51,793 bases of DNA from positions 1-51,793 of the forward strand of contig JAIBCZ010000002.1 in the NCBI GenBank assembly GCA_024679645.1, read 5' to 3'. The stretch is from Amphritea sp. (GTDB taxonomy: Bacteria; Pseudomonadota; Gammaproteobacteria; Pseudomonadales; Balneatricaceae). The position numbers and the translations under genes are program-made. How positions within the stretch are numbered: position 1 is the stretch's first letter; each line of letters starts with the position of its first letter. The notes below the pieces were generated by a model. That model was not told where the DNA came from, did not search any database, and was given only the letters and a program-made list of their open reading frames with translations. Below are positions 8,788 through 19,435 of the stretch, one piece after another.

Positions 8788-8802
8788 ATACTGACCCTGC
8801 AC

Positions 8803-8841
8803 AGATTGTGCGCCTGTTCTGGGTGCGCAATCTCTTTTTTT
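8803..8841 (+). terminator. tsf downstream terminator
   Basis: AGATTGTGCGC (8803-8813) pairs with GTGCGCAATCT (8823-8833), 11 pairs including two G-T wobbles, followed by C and seven T. It separates the abundant tsf mRNA from pyrH. Confidence 0.85.
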
Positions 8842-8884
8842 ATTGATACACTGGTACGAACTCAGTCTGGGTGGAGACGAACCA

Positions 8885-9643
8885 ATGCCTGCCTCAAATA
8901 AGCATTCCAAGTACAAACGTATTCTTCTTAAGTTAAGCGGCGAAGCCCTGATGGGAGAAGAAAATTTCGGGATCGATCCTAAAGTAATGAACCGCATGGC
9001 CCTTGAAATTGGCCAGTTAGTGGGTATTGGTGTGCAGATCGGTATGGTTATCGGAGGTGGTAACCTGTTTCGCGGTGCTGCACTGAGTGCTGCAGGCCTT
9101 GATCGGGTAACCGGCGATCATATGGGTATGCTGGCAACCGTGATGAACGCGCTGGCGATGCGGGATGCGCTGGAACGTAGTAACATAGCTACCCGGGTTA
9201 TGTCTGCAATACCGATGACCGGTGTAGTGGATGATTATGATCGTCGTAATGCGGTCCGTTATCTGGACCAGGGCGATGTTGTTATTTTTTCTGCGGGTAC
9301 CGGTAACCCGTTTTTTACCACGGACTCAGCCGCCTGTTTGCGGGGCATCGAGATTGATGCTGATGTGGTAATTAAAGCCACCAAAGTTGATGGTGTGTAT
9401 ACTGCGGATCCGATGAAAGACCCTTCTGCCAAGCGTTATCTACATCTGAATTTCGATGAAGCGCTTGAAAAACAGTTGGGAGTAATGGATCTGACTGCAA
9501 TCTGTCTGGCCCGTGACCATGAGATGCCGGTTCGGGTTTTCAATATGAATAAGCCAGGTGCGCTGGCCAATCTGATTGTTGGCAGCGACGAGGGAACTCT
9601 CATTGATAACAATGAGACGGTAGGAGATAAATATGCTGAATGA
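8885..9643 (+). CDS. pyrH: Uridylate kinase
   Basis: Phosphorylates UMP to UDP; bacterial hexameric amino-acid-kinase fold. With the start at 8885 (MPASNKH) it has 252 residues. Visible motifs: [13 protein letters not shown] (phosphate-binding start), [26 protein letters not shown], and [20 protein letters not shown]. The chosen ATG has GGAG upstream; the ORF-track start further 5' runs back toward the tsf terminator and is unlikely. It overlaps frr by 11 bases, so the two are tightly coupled. Confidence 0.97.
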   Translation: MPASNKHSKYKRILLKLSGEALMGEENFGIDPKVMNRMALEIGQLVGIGVQIGMVIGGGNLFRGAALSAAGLDRVTGDHMGMLATVMNALAMRDALERSNIATRVMSAIPMTGVVDDYDRRNAVRYLDQGDVVIFSAGTGNPFFTTDSAACLRGIEIDADVVIKATKVDGVYTADPMKDPSAKRYLHLNFDEALEKQLGVMDLTAICLARDHEMPVRVFNMNKPGALANLIVGSDEGTLIDNNETVGDKYAE

Positions 9644-10190
9644 AATCGCTCAGGATGCCCAGGATCGTATGGGTAAAAGTCTGGAAGCTTTAGCGACTAA
9701 CCTGAAGAAAATTCGTACAGGCCGTGCTCATCCTAGTATTTTGGAAACTGTACAGGTGAACTATTATGGTTCTAATGTACCGCTGAGTCAGGTTGCCAAT
9801 ATTAGTGTTGAGGATGGTCGTACTTTGTCGATATCTCCATGGGAATCTAATCTGGTTCCGGATATTGAAAAAGCGATTATGAAATCAGATCTGGGATTGA
9901 ATCCTTCAACCGCGGGCGCGGTTATCCGTGTGCCAATGCCAGCGCTGACGGAAGAGACACGTAAGGGTTATATTCGACAGGCGCGCCAGGAAGCGGAGAA
10001 CGGTCGGGTATCAATTCGAAGTGTGCGTCGTGATGCGAACGGTGATGTTAAAGAACTGCTGAAGGAAAAAGAGATCACTGAAGATGAAGCGCGTGGCAGT
10101 GATGATCGGATTCAAAAGTTGACGGATAAGTTTATCGCTGAAGTAGATGTATTACTTCAGGCGAAAGAAGCTGATTTGATGGAAATTTGA
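9633..10190 (+). CDS. frr: Ribosome recycling factor
   Basis: 185 residues, the exact size of the E. coli protein. With EF-G it splits post-termination ribosomes. Characteristic segments: [38 protein letters not shown], and [25 protein letters not shown]. The start lies inside the 3' end of pyrH behind AGGAG. It is followed by a small hairpin and then uppS. In E. coli dxr comes next; here it does not. Confidence 0.98.
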   Translation: MLNEIAQDAQDRMGKSLEALATNLKKIRTGRAHPSILETVQVNYYGSNVPLSQVANISVEDGRTLSISPWESNLVPDIEKAIMKSDLGLNPSTAGAVIRVPMPALTEETRKGYIRQARQEAENGRVSIRSVRRDANGDVKELLKEKEITEDEARGSDDRIQKLTDKFIAEVDVLLQAKEADLMEI

Positions 10191-10199
10191 TAAGGAATA

Positions 10200-10221
10200 A
10201 CCGGTAACTTAGGTTGCCGGT
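10200..10221 (+). promoter_or_regulatory. Hairpin just upstream of the uppS start
   Basis: ACCGGTAAC and GTTGCCGGT form a 9-bp stem (one wobble) with a four-base loop, ending 7 bases before the uppS ATG. The only AGG near this start lies at the loop/3' arm edge, so the hairpin may limit uppS translation or act as a weak attenuator. No proper T run is present. Confidence 0.5.
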
Positions 10222-10228
10222 ATTTGAT

Positions 10229-10990
10229 ATGTCTGAAAAATTACAACTCAGCCTGCCTGCGGGTAAATCTGTTCCACGTCATATAGCTTTGATTATGGAT
10301 GGCAATAATCGGTGGGCTAAAAAGCATGGAAAGGGAAGTCTTGCAGGTCACCGGGCTGGTGTTGACAGCGTTCGTAGTGTTATACAGGGTTGCGCTGAGC
10401 TGGGCGTGGAAGCGCTGACATTGTTTGCTTTTAGTAGTGAAAATTGGCAGCGACCTCCTCTTGAAGTCAAAGGTTTGATGGAGTTGTTTGCACTGGCGCT
10501 TGATCGCGAGGTGAAAAAGCTTCACAAGCACAATATCAAGTTGCATGTGATTGGGGATAAAAGTCGTTTCAGTCAGTCGTTACAGAAGAAGATCGCTAAA
10601 GCTGAACAGCTGACGGCTGATAATACGGGTTTGATTGTCAATGTAGCGGCCAATTACGGCGGCAAGTGGGATATTGTTCAGGCGGCTAAGCGCTTTGCTC
10701 AGGGCTGCTTAGATGGTCAGTATACGCCCGATCAGCTTGATGCGGACTTATTGGGTTCAATGATTTCTTTAAGTGATCAGCCAGCACCGGATCTGTGTAT
10801 TCGTACGGCGGGTGAGCAAAGAATAAGCAATTTTCTGATTTGGCAGATGGCCTACAGTGAATATTTTTTTAGTGACTTGTTGTGGCCAGACTTCAATAAG
10901 TATGCCTTAGGCGCAGCTATACAGAGTTATGCAACTCGTGAGCGCCGTTTTGGTAAGACCAGCGAACAGTTAGAGGCGGATGATGCTTAA
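10229..10990 (+). CDS. uppS: Undecaprenyl diphosphate synthase (cis-prenyltransferase)
   Basis: Adds isopentenyl units to farnesyl diphosphate to make the C55 carrier for peptidoglycan and O-antigen. With ATG 10229 (MSEKLQ) it has 253 residues. Motifs: HIALIMDGNNRWAKKHG (catalytic Asp in MDGN), GHRAGVDSVR, LTLFAFSSENWQRP, and DLCIRTAGEQRISNFLIWQMAYSEYFF near the C-terminus. It overlaps cdsA by a few bases. Its isoprenoid precursors would normally come from the MEP pathway, whose genes are missing from their usual slots nearby. Confidence 0.96.
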   Translation: MSEKLQLSLPAGKSVPRHIALIMDGNNRWAKKHGKGSLAGHRAGVDSVRSVIQGCAELGVEALTLFAFSSENWQRPPLEVKGLMELFALALDREVKKLHKHNIKLHVIGDKSRFSQSLQKKIAKAEQLTADNTGLIVNVAANYGGKWDIVQAAKRFAQGCLDGQYTPDQLDADLLGSMISLSDQPAPDLCIRTAGEQRISNFLIWQMAYSEYFFSDLLWPDFNKYALGAAIQSYATRERRFGKTSEQLEADDA

Positions 10991-11795
10991 ACAGAGGGTA
11001 TGGACTGCTGTCCTGTTAGCACCATTAGTCTTGGCGGGGCTTTTTTTTACTAGTTTTGATGTCTTTAAAGTGTTTGTCGCGGGTATTGTGCTGTTAGGTG
11101 CCTGGGAATGGGCAAATCTGGCAGGTCTGACCTCGTTGTCTTCTCGTTTTGGATACACTTCTCTGATTGCTGCTTTGATAGCAGCGCTAAACTATGTTTC
11201 TCCTCAGGCTGATTTTATTAGTTATCTTTCGGGGGCGGTACTTTTTTGGGTCGTTGCTCTGTTCTGGGTGGTTCGTTATCCCGTGGCCGGTTCCTGGAGT
11301 TCGGTATGGCAGCGTGCTCTGATCGGTATTGTCGTTCTTTTGCCTTGTTGGATGGGTTTGGTAAGTCTGCAAAGCCTTCCGTCCGGTGATGCGCTAATGT
11401 TGATGCTGTTGCTGTTGGTCTGGGGTGCCGATATAGGTGCTTATTTTTCAGGTAAAACCTGGGGGCGGACGAAGCTTGCGCCTAATGTCAGTCCCGGCAA
11501 AACCCGGGCTGGAATGTGGGGCGGTCTGGCGGCTTGTGCCGTGATAGCGCTTGGTTTTGTTATCTATCTTGAACTTGCGCTGCTGGATGGAGTCTATCTG
11601 TTGCTGTTAGCGATGATTGCCGGGATTGCTTCGGTTCTCGGTGATCTGTTTGAAAGTATGCTGAAGCGTCACCGTGGTATAAAAGATAGTAGCCAGTTAT
11701 TGCCGGGGCATGGTGGCATACTTGATCGAATTGATAGTATTACTTCGGCTGCACCGGTGTTTGTTTTGGGTGTGCAGTTGTTGGCGATCTCCTGA
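10983..11795 (+). CDS. cdsA: Phosphatidate cytidylyltransferase
   Basis: Makes CDP-diacylglycerol from phosphatidate and CTP, the branch point of phospholipid synthesis. About 270 residues, a multi-pass membrane protein with the CDP-signature region near the C-terminus (SVLGDLFESMLKRHRGIKDSSQLLPGHGG split over the usual S-x(8)-K-R-x(4)-K-D pattern). The second of two tandem ATGs (10983) is preferred from its spacing to GAGG and its alignment with MLK at the E. coli start. It is followed after only 12 bases by rseP; in Pseudomonas dxr lies at this point. Confidence 0.95.
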   Translation: MLKQRVWTAVLLAPLVLAGLFFTSFDVFKVFVAGIVLLGAWEWANLAGLTSLSSRFGYTSLIAALIAALNYVSPQADFISYLSGAVLFWVVALFWVVRYPVAGSWSSVWQRALIGIVVLLPCWMGLVSLQSLPSGDALMLMLLLLVWGADIGAYFSGKTWGRTKLAPNVSPGKTRAGMWGGLAACAVIALGFVIYLELALLDGVYLLLLAMIAGIASVLGDLFESMLKRHRGIKDSSQLLPGHGGILDRIDSITSAAPVFVLGVQLLAIS

Positions 11796-11807
11796 ATCTG
11801 AGGCTTA

Positions 11808-13160
11808 ATGGATATTCTTAATACCGTATTCGCATTAATTGTTACGTTGGGCATCCTGGTAACAATTCATGAATATGGACATTTCTGGGTTGCTCGACGC
11901 TGTGGTGTCAAAGTGCTGCGGTTTTCGGTTGGCTTTGGTACGCCGCTGATTCGTTGGCGTGACAAATTGGACACCGAGTACGTTATCGCGATGATCCCTT
12001 TAGGGGGGTATGTTTCGATGCTGGATGAGCGGGAGGCCGAGGTTGAGCCTGCGTTACAGAGACAGGCCTTTAATCGAAAACCGGTGTTGCAACGTATCGC
12101 TATTGTCGCAGCGGGTCCTATTGTTAATCTTATCTTTGCTGTAATTGTCTACTGGGCGATGTTTGTGTCCGGTGTGGAGAAAGTTGTGCCTGTCGTCGGT
12201 AGTGTGGCCCCGGCCAGTATTGCGGAACAGGCGGGATTGCAAAAAGGTGTTGAGGTGCTTTCAGTCGCAGGCCGCGACACACCTTCATGGGATGATGTTA
12301 ATCTGGCTTTGGCTGCGTATATCGGAGAGTCTGCTGTTGTGCCAGTTACGGTGCGTCAGTCAGTACAAGGGCTAAGGCAGGATCTTCAATTGAATCTGCA
12401 GGGGTGGCATTTTAATCCAGAGGCGGAAAGTCCGCTTTCGGCGTTAGGTATCATTCCTTTTCGGCCTGTTTATCCAGCCGTTATTGGGCAGGTTGTTGAA
12501 ACGGGAGCTGCCAGTCGGGCAGGGGTGCTGGTTGCTGATCAGGTGGTTGCTGTTGATGGTGTAGCGGTTACTGAGTGGCTTGAGTTCGTTCAGTTGGTCA
12601 GGGGGAGTCCAGGCCAGCAAATGACTATTGATGTGTTGCGTAATGGTCAACAGTTATCTCTGGCGTTAACACCGGTAGAGCAATATGAAGGCGGACAGGC
12701 AGTAGGTAAGATAGGTGCTGCGGTAGCCCCTGTCAGCTGGCCTCCGGAGATGCTGCGGCAGGTGCGTTACGGTGTTCTGGAGTCAATTCAGCAGGCGTTT
12801 TCTAAAACCTGGCAGATGATCACACTAACCCTTGATTCTATTTGGAAAATGTTTGAAGGGATCTTATCTGTAAAAAACTTGAGTGGACCGATAACCATTG
12901 CTAAAGTGGCGGGGGCTTCTGCTGCTTCGGGGGTGGAGGCGTTCGCAAGTTTTTTGGCGTATCTGAGTATTAGTCTCGGTATTCTTAACTTATTGCCTAT
13001 CCCTATGTTGGATGGTGGTCATCTACTGTATTACGCGGTGGAGCTACTAAGAGGGCGGCCTGTATCTGAAAAGGTGCAGATGATCGGTTTAAAAATCGGG
13101 ATGGCAGTTTTGTTTTCGATTATGGGCGTCGCTATTTTTAATGATTTGATGCGACTTTAA
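11808..13160 (+). CDS. rseP: RIP zinc metalloprotease RseP (site-2 protease)
   Basis: Inner-membrane protease that cleaves anti-sigma factor RseA and also clears signal peptides. 450 residues, same as E. coli. Zinc motif HEYGH at about residues 21-25 in the first membrane helix; two PDZ domains in the periplasmic middle ([15 protein letters not shown] and [15 protein letters not shown]); and the C-terminal LDGGHL motif with the third zinc ligand. It sits between cdsA and bamA as in most gammaproteobacteria. Reading of the family and motifs is unambiguous. Confidence 0.97.
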   Translation: MDILNTVFALIVTLGILVTIHEYGHFWVARRCGVKVLRFSVGFGTPLIRWRDKLDTEYVIAMIPLGGYVSMLDEREAEVEPALQRQAFNRKPVLQRIAIVAAGPIVNLIFAVIVYWAMFVSGVEKVVPVVGSVAPASIAEQAGLQKGVEVLSVAGRDTPSWDDVNLALAAYIGESAVVPVTVRQSVQGLRQDLQLNLQGWHFNPEAESPLSALGIIPFRPVYPAVIGQVVETGAASRAGVLVADQVVAVDGVAVTEWLEFVQLVRGSPGQQMTIDVLRNGQQLSLALTPVEQYEGGQAVGKIGAAVAPVSWPPEMLRQVRYGVLESIQQAFSKTWQMITLTLDSIWKMFEGILSVKNLSGPITIAKVAGASAASGVEAFASFLAYLSISLGILNLLPIPMLDGGHLLYYAVELLRGRPVSEKVQMIGLKIGMAVLFSIMGVAIFNDLMRL

Positions 13161-13189
13161 TTTTTCTATTTCAACATAAGAACGAGTTC

Positions 13190-15490
13190 ATGAAGATCAG
13201 AATCGGACTTCTCTTTACCCTGGCTTTACTGTCATCATTCACGTGGGCGCAATCATTTACCGTTGAGGATGTGCGGCTGGAAGGTTTGCAGCGCGTAGAA
13301 CCTGGACTCGTCTTGCGAAATTTTGACATAGATTCCGGTCAGAGTGTTGACCAGGGAACGCTTGCTGAGGCGACGCGTCGGGTATTTCGCACCGGGTATT
13401 TTGATGATATTCAGATTGCCCGTGACGGCAACGTGTTGATTATCAAAGTACAAGAGCGTCCTGCGGTTAGTATTATTCGTCTGGAAGGTAATAAAGTACT
13501 GGAAGATGAAATGCTGCTGGACGGGCTGAAGCAGAACGGTCTTCGTGAGGGTGATGTTTTCAAGCGCGCGACACTGGATAAGATCCGTCAGGATCTGTTG
13601 AGACTTTATGCCGGTCAGGGCCGTTATGGTGCAGCGATTGAAGCAGAAGTGGAAACGCTATCTGAAAACCGTGTAGCGCTGAATATTGATATTAAAGAGG
13701 GTAAAGTCGCTACCATTCAACATGTCAATATTGTTGGTAACACGGTCTTTACTAATGAAGAGTTACAAGAAGAGTTCTCATTAAAATTACCCGGATTTTG
13801 GGACTTTTTCAGTGATTCTGATAAGTACGCCCGGGAGAAACTGGCAGGTGATTTAGAGCGGCTACGTTCATATTATCTTGATCGGGGATATATTAATTTC
13901 ACGATTGACTCCTCTCAGGTCTCTTTAACGCCTGACAAAAAGCATGTTTATATTACTATTAGTGTCACCGAAGGTGAGCAGTTCAGTATTGGTGAGATTA
14001 CGGTTGCGGGTGAACTGGTCGTTGAGGAACAGGAACTGCTGAGTGAGATATCAGTCACAGAGGGGGCAATCTTCTCTCGCCGTGAAATGACTGAGTCTCA
14101 GGATGCACTGATTCGTAAGCTGGGTGATAGCGGCTATCTGTTTGCAAATGTGAGCCCTGTGCCGAAGGTTGTTGAAGGTAATACCGTTAATTTGCAGTTC
14201 TTCGTTGCTCCGGGAAAGCGTACCTACGTCCGTCGTATCTCCATAAAGGGAAATACTAAGACTGCTGATGTAGTGGTGCGACGCTCGTTGTCTCAAATGG
14301 AAGGTGGCATCGCTTCGACTGCTTCAGTTGAAAGATCGAAGCAGCGTATTGCGCAAACGGGTTATTTTAAAGATATAAACGTGGCAACGACACCTGTACC
14401 AGGCACGGATGATCTGGTTGATCTGCAGTACAGTGTTATTGAAGATAATACCGGTAATTTTGCCGCCAGTGTTGGTTTTTCACAAACCAGTGGAGCAATT
14501 TTTAACCTGAGTGTTGAACAGGAAAACTTCCTTGGCTCAGGTGATAGTGTAGGCTTTGGTATTACACAAAGTGACACTATTACTGAGTATAAATTTAGCT
14601 ACGTAGAGCCTTACTATACTGTCGATGGTGTTAGCCGCGGATACAATGTTTACTCACGTGAAACTAATTACGATGAGGAAAATGTGAGTAATTACTCTAC
14701 CGATGCTCTAGGCGGCGGGGTTAATTTTGGTTATCCGATGGACGATTATCAACGGCTTAATTTCAGCTTTAACTACGAAAGGCTGACAGTGAAGACAGTT
14801 TCTGATACGTCTGATGAAGTGTTTGATTTCCTGGACGCAGAGGGTGACGAATATAATATCTTTAATACGAAGCTGTCGTGGAGTGATAACCACCTGGACC
14901 GAAAGGTATTTCCTACTAAAGGCTATTCTCAGAGTGCCTCAATTGAGATAGGCATCCCAGGCAGTGACCTGTCTTATCATAAGGAGCAGTATAGGGGGCG
15001 AATTTACTATCCCCTTTATGATGGCGGGTATATAGCATCTGTGCGGGGTCGCTTGGCCTACGCAGGTAAGTTAGGTGATAACGCTTATCCTTTCTTTAAA
15101 AACTATTACAGCGGCGGTCTGAGTTCTGTACGGGGGTTTAAAGCTAACTCTCTGGGGCCTCGTGATTCTAAAAGCGACCCCTTCGGCGGCAACGTTGCTA
15201 TTGATTTCAGTGGTGAACTGATCTTCCCGGTGCCTTTCTTAGAAGATACTGATTCAATGCGGACGTTGATATTTGCCGATGCCGGTAATGTTTTCCAAAC
15301 AGAGTGTCCAGCCGGTAGTGCTAATTGTGATAATGGTATTAAACTGGATGAGCTGCGTTATTCTGCCGGCTTAGGCTTTAGTTGGCTGACACCGATTGGC
15401 CCAATTTCTATTGCGCTTTCCAAGACCCTGAATGCTGAAGATACAGATGATGAGCGGTTCTTTGAATTTGCTCTTGGCCGAACTTTCTAA
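13190..15490 (+). CDS. bamA: Outer-membrane protein assembly factor BamA
   Basis: Central barrel of the BAM complex, inserting beta-barrel proteins into the outer membrane. 766 residues with a signal peptide cleaved after about residue 20 (TWA-Q). Five POTRA repeats follow (starting [14 protein letters not shown]; others begin [35 protein letters not shown]). The C-terminal 16-strand barrel contains the conserved VRGF loop motif ([15 protein letters not shown]) and ends in phenylalanine, the outer-membrane protein signal. It lies directly ahead of skp, whose product escorts the same clients. Confidence 0.98.
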   Translation: MKIRIGLLFTLALLSSFTWAQSFTVEDVRLEGLQRVEPGLVLRNFDIDSGQSVDQGTLAEATRRVFRTGYFDDIQIARDGNVLIIKVQERPAVSIIRLEGNKVLEDEMLLDGLKQNGLREGDVFKRATLDKIRQDLLRLYAGQGRYGAAIEAEVETLSENRVALNIDIKEGKVATIQHVNIVGNTVFTNEELQEEFSLKLPGFWDFFSDSDKYAREKLAGDLERLRSYYLDRGYINFTIDSSQVSLTPDKKHVYITISVTEGEQFSIGEITVAGELVVEEQELLSEISVTEGAIFSRREMTESQDALIRKLGDSGYLFANVSPVPKVVEGNTVNLQFFVAPGKRTYVRRISIKGNTKTADVVVRRSLSQMEGGIASTASVERSKQRIAQTGYFKDINVATTPVPGTDDLVDLQYSVIEDNTGNFAASVGFSQTSGAIFNLSVEQENFLGSGDSVGFGITQSDTITEYKFSYVEPYYTVDGVSRGYNVYSRETNYDEENVSNYSTDALGGGVNFGYPMDDYQRLNFSFNYERLTVKTVSDTSDEVFDFLDAEGDEYNIFNTKLSWSDNHLDRKVFPTKGYSQSASIEIGIPGSDLSYHKEQYRGRIYYPLYDGGYIASVRGRLAYAGKLGDNAYPFFKNYYSGGLSSVRGFKANSLGPRDSKSDPFGGNVAIDFSGELIFPVPFLEDTDSMRTLIFADAGNVFQTECPAGSANCDNGIKLDELRYSAGLGFSWLTPIGPISIALSKTLNAEDTDDERFFEFALGRTF

Positions 15491-15500
15491 GGAAAAAAAT

Positions 15501-15992
15501 ATGTTTCGATCATTGATGATAATTACAGGATTACTGTTCAGCCTTAATGTAATGGCAGAGAAAATAGGTACCTTGAGTGTTCAACAGGCATTGTTGACCA
15601 GTAAAGCTGCGGTAGCGTTTCGTAATCAGCTTAAGTCGGAATTTAGTGGCGATCAGAAACAGCTAATGGACTTGGAAGCACAGGCAAAAAAGCTTCAGGA
15701 AAATATTCAAAAAGGTCAGGGTACTCAGTCTAAGGAAGTACAAGACCAGCAGCGAGTGCAATTTCAGAAAGCCTACGGTGAGTTTCAGCGCCTTGCTCAG
15801 GAGTTGCAGCAAAAGCAGCGTCAGCGCGAAGAGGCCTTCTTGCAAGAGATGCGGCCTAAGCTGGATAAGGTTATCCGTGGTTTAATTGATGATGAGGGCT
15901 ATGATCTTGTCGTAAATAAAGAAGCGACTATATTTGCTAAACCTGAACTGGATATCACCGCGCAGGTGGTTGAACTGCTAAATAAGCAGTAA
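15501..15992 (+). CDS. skp: Periplasmic chaperone Skp/OmpH
   Basis: 163-residue OmpH-family protein, a trimeric periplasmic chaperone for unfolded outer-membrane proteins. The start at 15501 (MFRSLM) follows AAGGA and gives a clear signal peptide ending NVMA. The mature part has KIGTLSVQQALLTSK, then a long glutamine- and lysine-rich coiled coil (about residues 50-120), and a C-terminal YDLVVNKEATIFAKPELDIT beta segment. The longer ORF-track version would overlap bamA by nearly 60 bases and bury the signal peptide, so it is rejected. Confidence 0.94.
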   Translation: MFRSLMIITGLLFSLNVMAEKIGTLSVQQALLTSKAAVAFRNQLKSEFSGDQKQLMDLEAQAKKLQENIQKGQGTQSKEVQDQQRVQFQKAYGEFQRLAQELQQKQRQREEAFLQEMRPKLDKVIRGLIDDEGYDLVVNKEATIFAKPELDITAQVVELLNKQ

Positions 15993-15998
15993 TTACTG

Positions 15999-17045
15999 AT
16001 GTCTGAATCGAGTTACTCTGTAACTGAGCTGGCGCTACTGTTAGGTGCAGAGGCTGTTTCCTCGAATGATCTGATTGATGGGATCGGAACGTTGGAGTCG
16101 GCGACTGGTACTCAGTTGTCGTTTCTTCATAATAGCCGCTATGAGTCGCAACTTACTGCGAGCACTGCAGGTGCGATATTAGTAACAGAGGCGCACCGAA
16201 ACGATGTGCCGACCCTGGCGCTTGTGGTAGATGACCCATATCTGGCTTATGCCAGGGCGACGGCATTGTTTGCAGTTAATGGGCATGCGACAGGTGAGAC
16301 AGTGAGTCCCTCGGCTGTTATCAGCTCCGATGCTAAGGTTGCTGCTGATGCGATTATTGGTCCAAATGTGGTTATTGGTGACAGAGTAATTATCGCTTCA
16401 GGGGTTACCATCGAAGCGAACTGTGTCATTGGTGACGCTTGCTCAATAGATGAAAACACCCGCCTGGCTGCCAATGTAACTTTGTATAGCGACTCTCGAG
16501 TTGGGAAAAATTGTCTTATTCATAGTGGGGCGGTCATTGGTGCGGATGGTTTTGGTTTTGCCAATAGCAACGGAGAGTGGGTCAAGATACATCAGTTGGG
16601 TGGTGTTCGCATCGGCGATGGTGTTGAAATAGGTGCGGGTACAACAATCGACCGTGGCGCTCTGGACGATACTATTATAGGCAACGGTGTGATTCTGGAT
16701 AACCAGATTCAGATAGGCCATAACACGATTATTGGTGATCATACGGCGATTGCCGCTTGTACGGCGATCGCCGGTAGTACTCGTATAGGAAGAAGATGTA
16801 CCATCGCCGGAGCTTGTGCAATAGCGGGGCATTTAACCATTGTAGAGGGAACGCATATTACGGGAATGTCGATGGTTAGTCGGTCGATTTCACAGCCCGG
16901 TGCTTATTCCTCCGGAACTGCGGCAGAGCCGCATCAGCAATGGAAACGCAATGCGGTGAGATTTCGTCAGTTGGATGAGATGTCTCGGCGCATTAAAAAA
17001 TTAGAAAAAACTGTTAAGCAGCAGAACATTGAAGGTCAGTCTTAA
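15999..17045 (+). CDS. lpxD: UDP-3-O-(3-hydroxyacyl)glucosamine N-acyltransferase
   Basis: Third committed step of lipid A synthesis: transfers a 3-hydroxyacyl chain from ACP to the amine of UDP-3-O-acyl-glucosamine. 348 residues. N-terminal uridine-binding domain (ending about residue 100), then a left-handed parallel beta-helix of hexapeptide repeats ([23 protein letters not shown] onwards), the catalytic region with GADGFGFAN and [26 protein letters not shown], and a C-terminal helix. Begins 6 bases after skp and its stop overlaps the fabZ start by one base. Confidence 0.97.
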   Translation: MSESSYSVTELALLLGAEAVSSNDLIDGIGTLESATGTQLSFLHNSRYESQLTASTAGAILVTEAHRNDVPTLALVVDDPYLAYARATALFAVNGHATGETVSPSAVISSDAKVAADAIIGPNVVIGDRVIIASGVTIEANCVIGDACSIDENTRLAANVTLYSDSRVGKNCLIHSGAVIGADGFGFANSNGEWVKIHQLGGVRIGDGVEIGAGTTIDRGALDDTIIGNGVILDNQIQIGHNTIIGDHTAIAACTAIAGSTRIGRRCTIAGACAIAGHLTIVEGTHITGMSMVSRSISQPGAYSSGTAAEPHQQWKRNAVRFRQLDEMSRRIKKLEKTVKQQNIEGQS

Positions 17046-17482
17046 TGATGGATGTAAACGAGATCCGCAAATATTTACCACACCGTTACCCTTTCCTGTT
17101 GGTTGATCGGGTGGTTGAGTTGATTCCGGGAGAATCAATTGTTGCTTATAAGAACGTTACTGTGAATGAGCCGTTCTTTAATGGACATTTTCCGGACCAC
17201 CCGGTCATGCCCGGTGTATTAATTCAGGAAGCGATGGCACAAGCTGCGGGTATCCTGGGCTTTAAAACCATGGATAAAACACCTCAGGATGGCTCAATTT
17301 ATTACTTTGTAGGTTCTGATAAGCTACGTTTTAAGCGCCCGGTTGTTCCAGGTGACCGTCTGCAGTTAGAAGCTAAAATTGTTTCTGAAAAACGCGGTAT
17401 CTGGAAATTTGATGTTCGTGCTACAGTAGACGGTGAGCTGGCAAGCTCAGCGACTATTCTTTGTGCAGATAGAAAGGTTTAA
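17045..17482 (+). CDS. fabZ: 3-hydroxyacyl-ACP dehydratase FabZ
   Basis: Dehydrates 3-hydroxyacyl-ACP during fatty acid elongation and competes with LpxA/LpxD for the same substrates. 145 residues. The N-terminus [23 protein letters not shown] is split from the Pseudomonas form by only a few residues, supporting the start that overlaps lpxD by one base. Catalytic His is in [14 protein letters not shown] and the Glu in [10 protein letters not shown]. Position between lpxD and lpxA is standard. Confidence 0.97.
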   Translation: MMDVNEIRKYLPHRYPFLLVDRVVELIPGESIVAYKNVTVNEPFFNGHFPDHPVMPGVLIQEAMAQAAGILGFKTMDKTPQDGSIYYFVGSDKLRFKRPVVPGDRLQLEAKIVSEKRGIWKFDVRATVDGELASSATILCADRKV

Positions 17483-17484
17483 AA

Positions 17485-18255
17485 TTGATCCACTCAAGCG
17501 CCATTATTGATCCGACTGCTCGCCTTGCTGATGATGTTGAGGTGGGACCCTGGACTGTTATAGGTCCTCAGGTTGAGATCGGATCCGGGACCAAAATAAA
17601 CTCTCATGTGGTTATCAAAGGGCCAACAAAAATTGGTTCAGGTAATCATATCTTTCAGTTCGCCAGTATTGGTGAAGACTGTCAGGACAAAAAGTATAAC
17701 GGTGAGCCAACTGAGCTTCTGATTGGCAACAATAATGTGTTTCGTGAAGGTTGCACTGTTCATCGGGGTACGGTTCAGGATAACAGCGTTACTATCATAG
17801 GCAGCGATAACCTGTTTATGGCTAATGTCCACGTTGCTCATGATTGCGTGGTGGGAAACGATAATATACTGGCCAATAATTGTGCAATTGCAGGCCACGT
17901 TAAGATGGGTGATAACATCATTCTGGGCGGCTTTACTGCGGTACATCAGTTCTGTGTCATTGGATCTCATAGTATGTGTGGCGCGGGTACTGTTGTACTA
18001 AAGGATATCCCGGCATTTGTAATGTCAAACGGCAACAGTGCGCAACCTCATGGTATCAATGCTGAAGGTTTGCGGCGTCGTGGTTTCTCTGTTGAAGCGA
18101 TTCAGCAGATTAAGCGCGCCTATAAAATTATATATCGTCAGGGTTTAAAGCTGGATCAGGCTATCGAACAGCTCGATTTGATGGTGAGTGGAACTCCCGA
18201 AATACAGTTGCTGACGGACTCTCTAAAGGCCTCGACTCGAGGCATCATTCGATAG
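17485..18255 (+). CDS. lpxA: UDP-N-acetylglucosamine O-acyltransferase LpxA
   Basis: First step of lipid A synthesis. 256 residues of hexapeptide-repeat left-handed beta-helix plus a C-terminal helical domain (RRRGFSVEAIQQIKRAYK). The catalytic His corresponds to H119 in VHVAHDC. The start codon is TTG at 17485, backed by AAAGG seven bases upstream and by alignment of the N-terminus (SSAIIDPTARLADDV) with other LpxA. The residue at the acyl-chain ruler position (Gly173 in E. coli, Met169 in P. aeruginosa) is Ala167 here, placed by counting 48 residues from the catalytic His in both proteins. Confidence 0.96.
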   Translation: MIHSSAIIDPTARLADDVEVGPWTVIGPQVEIGSGTKINSHVVIKGPTKIGSGNHIFQFASIGEDCQDKKYNGEPTELLIGNNNVFREGCTVHRGTVQDNSVTIIGSDNLFMANVHVAHDCVVGNDNILANNCAIAGHVKMGDNIILGGFTAVHQFCVIGSHSMCGAGTVVLKDIPAFVMSNGNSAQPHGINAEGLRRRGFSVEAIQQIKRAYKIIYRQGLKLDQAIEQLDLMVSGTPEIQLLTDSLKASTRGIIR

Positions 18256-18262
18256 GCTGTTA

Positions 18263-19435
18263 ATGAATCCCCTCCGTATAGGCATCGTTGCAGGTGAGGC
18301 GTCGGGAGATATTCTCGGCGCTGGATTGTTGGCAGAACTAAATCGTCGTTTTCCTGATATTGAGATTGAAGGTATTGGTGGTGAGCTGATGCAGGGAGAA
18401 GGCTGTCATAGCCTTTATCCTATGGATCGTTTGTCGGTGATGGGGCTGGTAGAAGTACTGAGCCGGTTGCGAGAGTTATTGGGTATCCGCAAATCACTGG
18501 TGACTCACTTTTCTGATCAGAAGCCGGATCTCTTTATCGGTATTGATGCGCCTGATTTTACGTTGAACCTGGAAGGTAAGCTGCGCCGTATAGGTATTCC
18601 AACGGTACATTACGTCAGTCCGTCGGTCTGGGCGTGGCGTAGTAAACGGGTTTTTAAAATTCTCAAAACAACAGATCTGATGCTGACTTTGTTTCCATTT
18701 GAGGCAAAGTTTTATGAAAAGCACGCTATGCCCGTTGAGTTTGTCGGTCATCCGCTTGCGAATATGATTCCTCTTGAGGTGGATCAGGCTGAAGCCCGGT
18801 CAGCGTTAGCGCTGTCACCGGAACAGCGGGTTGTGGCGTTAATGCCGGGTAGTCGCAGCGGTGAGCTTAAGTACCTGGCTGTTCCCTTCTTAGAGACGGC
18901 ACGCTGGTTGCTAAAGCGGCAGCCTGATCTGACTTTTGTCATGCCTGCGGCAAACCAGCAGCGGTTTGAACATCTGCGTGAACTGTTAGATCAGGATTAC
19001 AGTGACTTACCCGTAACGCTTATTTTAAAAAGGTCCCGTGAAGTGATGACGGCAGCCGATGCGGTTTTGCTGGCATCGGGGACAGCAACCCTGGAAGCAT
19101 TATTATTAAAGAAGCCGATGGTTGTTGCTTATCGAATGGCGCCACTCACCTATACAATCCTTTCGCGCTTAGTGAAGAGTGATCATATTTCCTTACCGAA
19201 TCTCCTGGCCGATGCGTCTCTGGTTCCGGAAATTCTTCAGGATGACGTAAGGCCGGCTGTCCTCGGGCCAGCTATTGAACAAGCGTTACTGGACAGTGAT
19301 GATAGCAGTGAATTGAAACAGCGGTTTATCGATATTCATCATCAATTACGTCAGGATGCCAGTAAAAAAGCGGTGGATGCGATTGTTAAATTGTTACAGG
19401 CACGAGGACGGTTAGATGCAGACGTCGGCTTTTGA
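18263..19435 (+). CDS. lpxB: Lipid-A-disaccharide synthase
   Basis: Glycosyltransferase (GT19) joining UDP-2,3-diacylglucosamine and lipid X into the lipid A disaccharide. 390 residues. Visible: [16 protein letters not shown] at the N-terminus, [12 protein letters not shown], the [15 protein letters not shown] segment, [12 protein letters not shown] and a C-terminal donor-binding [20 protein letters not shown]. Overlaps rnhB by 20 bases. Confidence 0.97.
   Translation: MNPLRIGIVAGEASGDILGAGLLAELNRRFPDIEIEGIGGELMQGEGCHSLYPMDRLSVMGLVEVLSRLRELLGIRKSLVTHFSDQKPDLFIGIDAPDFTLNLEGKLRRIGIPTVHYVSPSVWAWRSKRVFKILKTTDLMLTLFPFEAKFYEKHAMPVEFVGHPLANMIPLEVDQAEARSALALSPEQRVVALMPGSRSGELKYLAVPFLETARWLLKRQPDLTFVMPAANQQRFEHLRELLDQDYSDLPVTLILKRSREVMTAADAVLLASGTATLEALLLKKPMVVAYRMAPLTYTILSRLVKSDHISLPNLLADASLVPEILQDDVRPAVLGPAIEQALLDSDDSSELKQRFIDIHHQLRQDASKKAVDAIVKLLQARGRLDADVGF

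Noticed and set aside
8059-8997. 312-residue minus-strand ORF opposite tsf and the start of pyrH
   Set aside because: Runs through the tsf terminator and the pyrH start; composition is that of antisense of biased codons.
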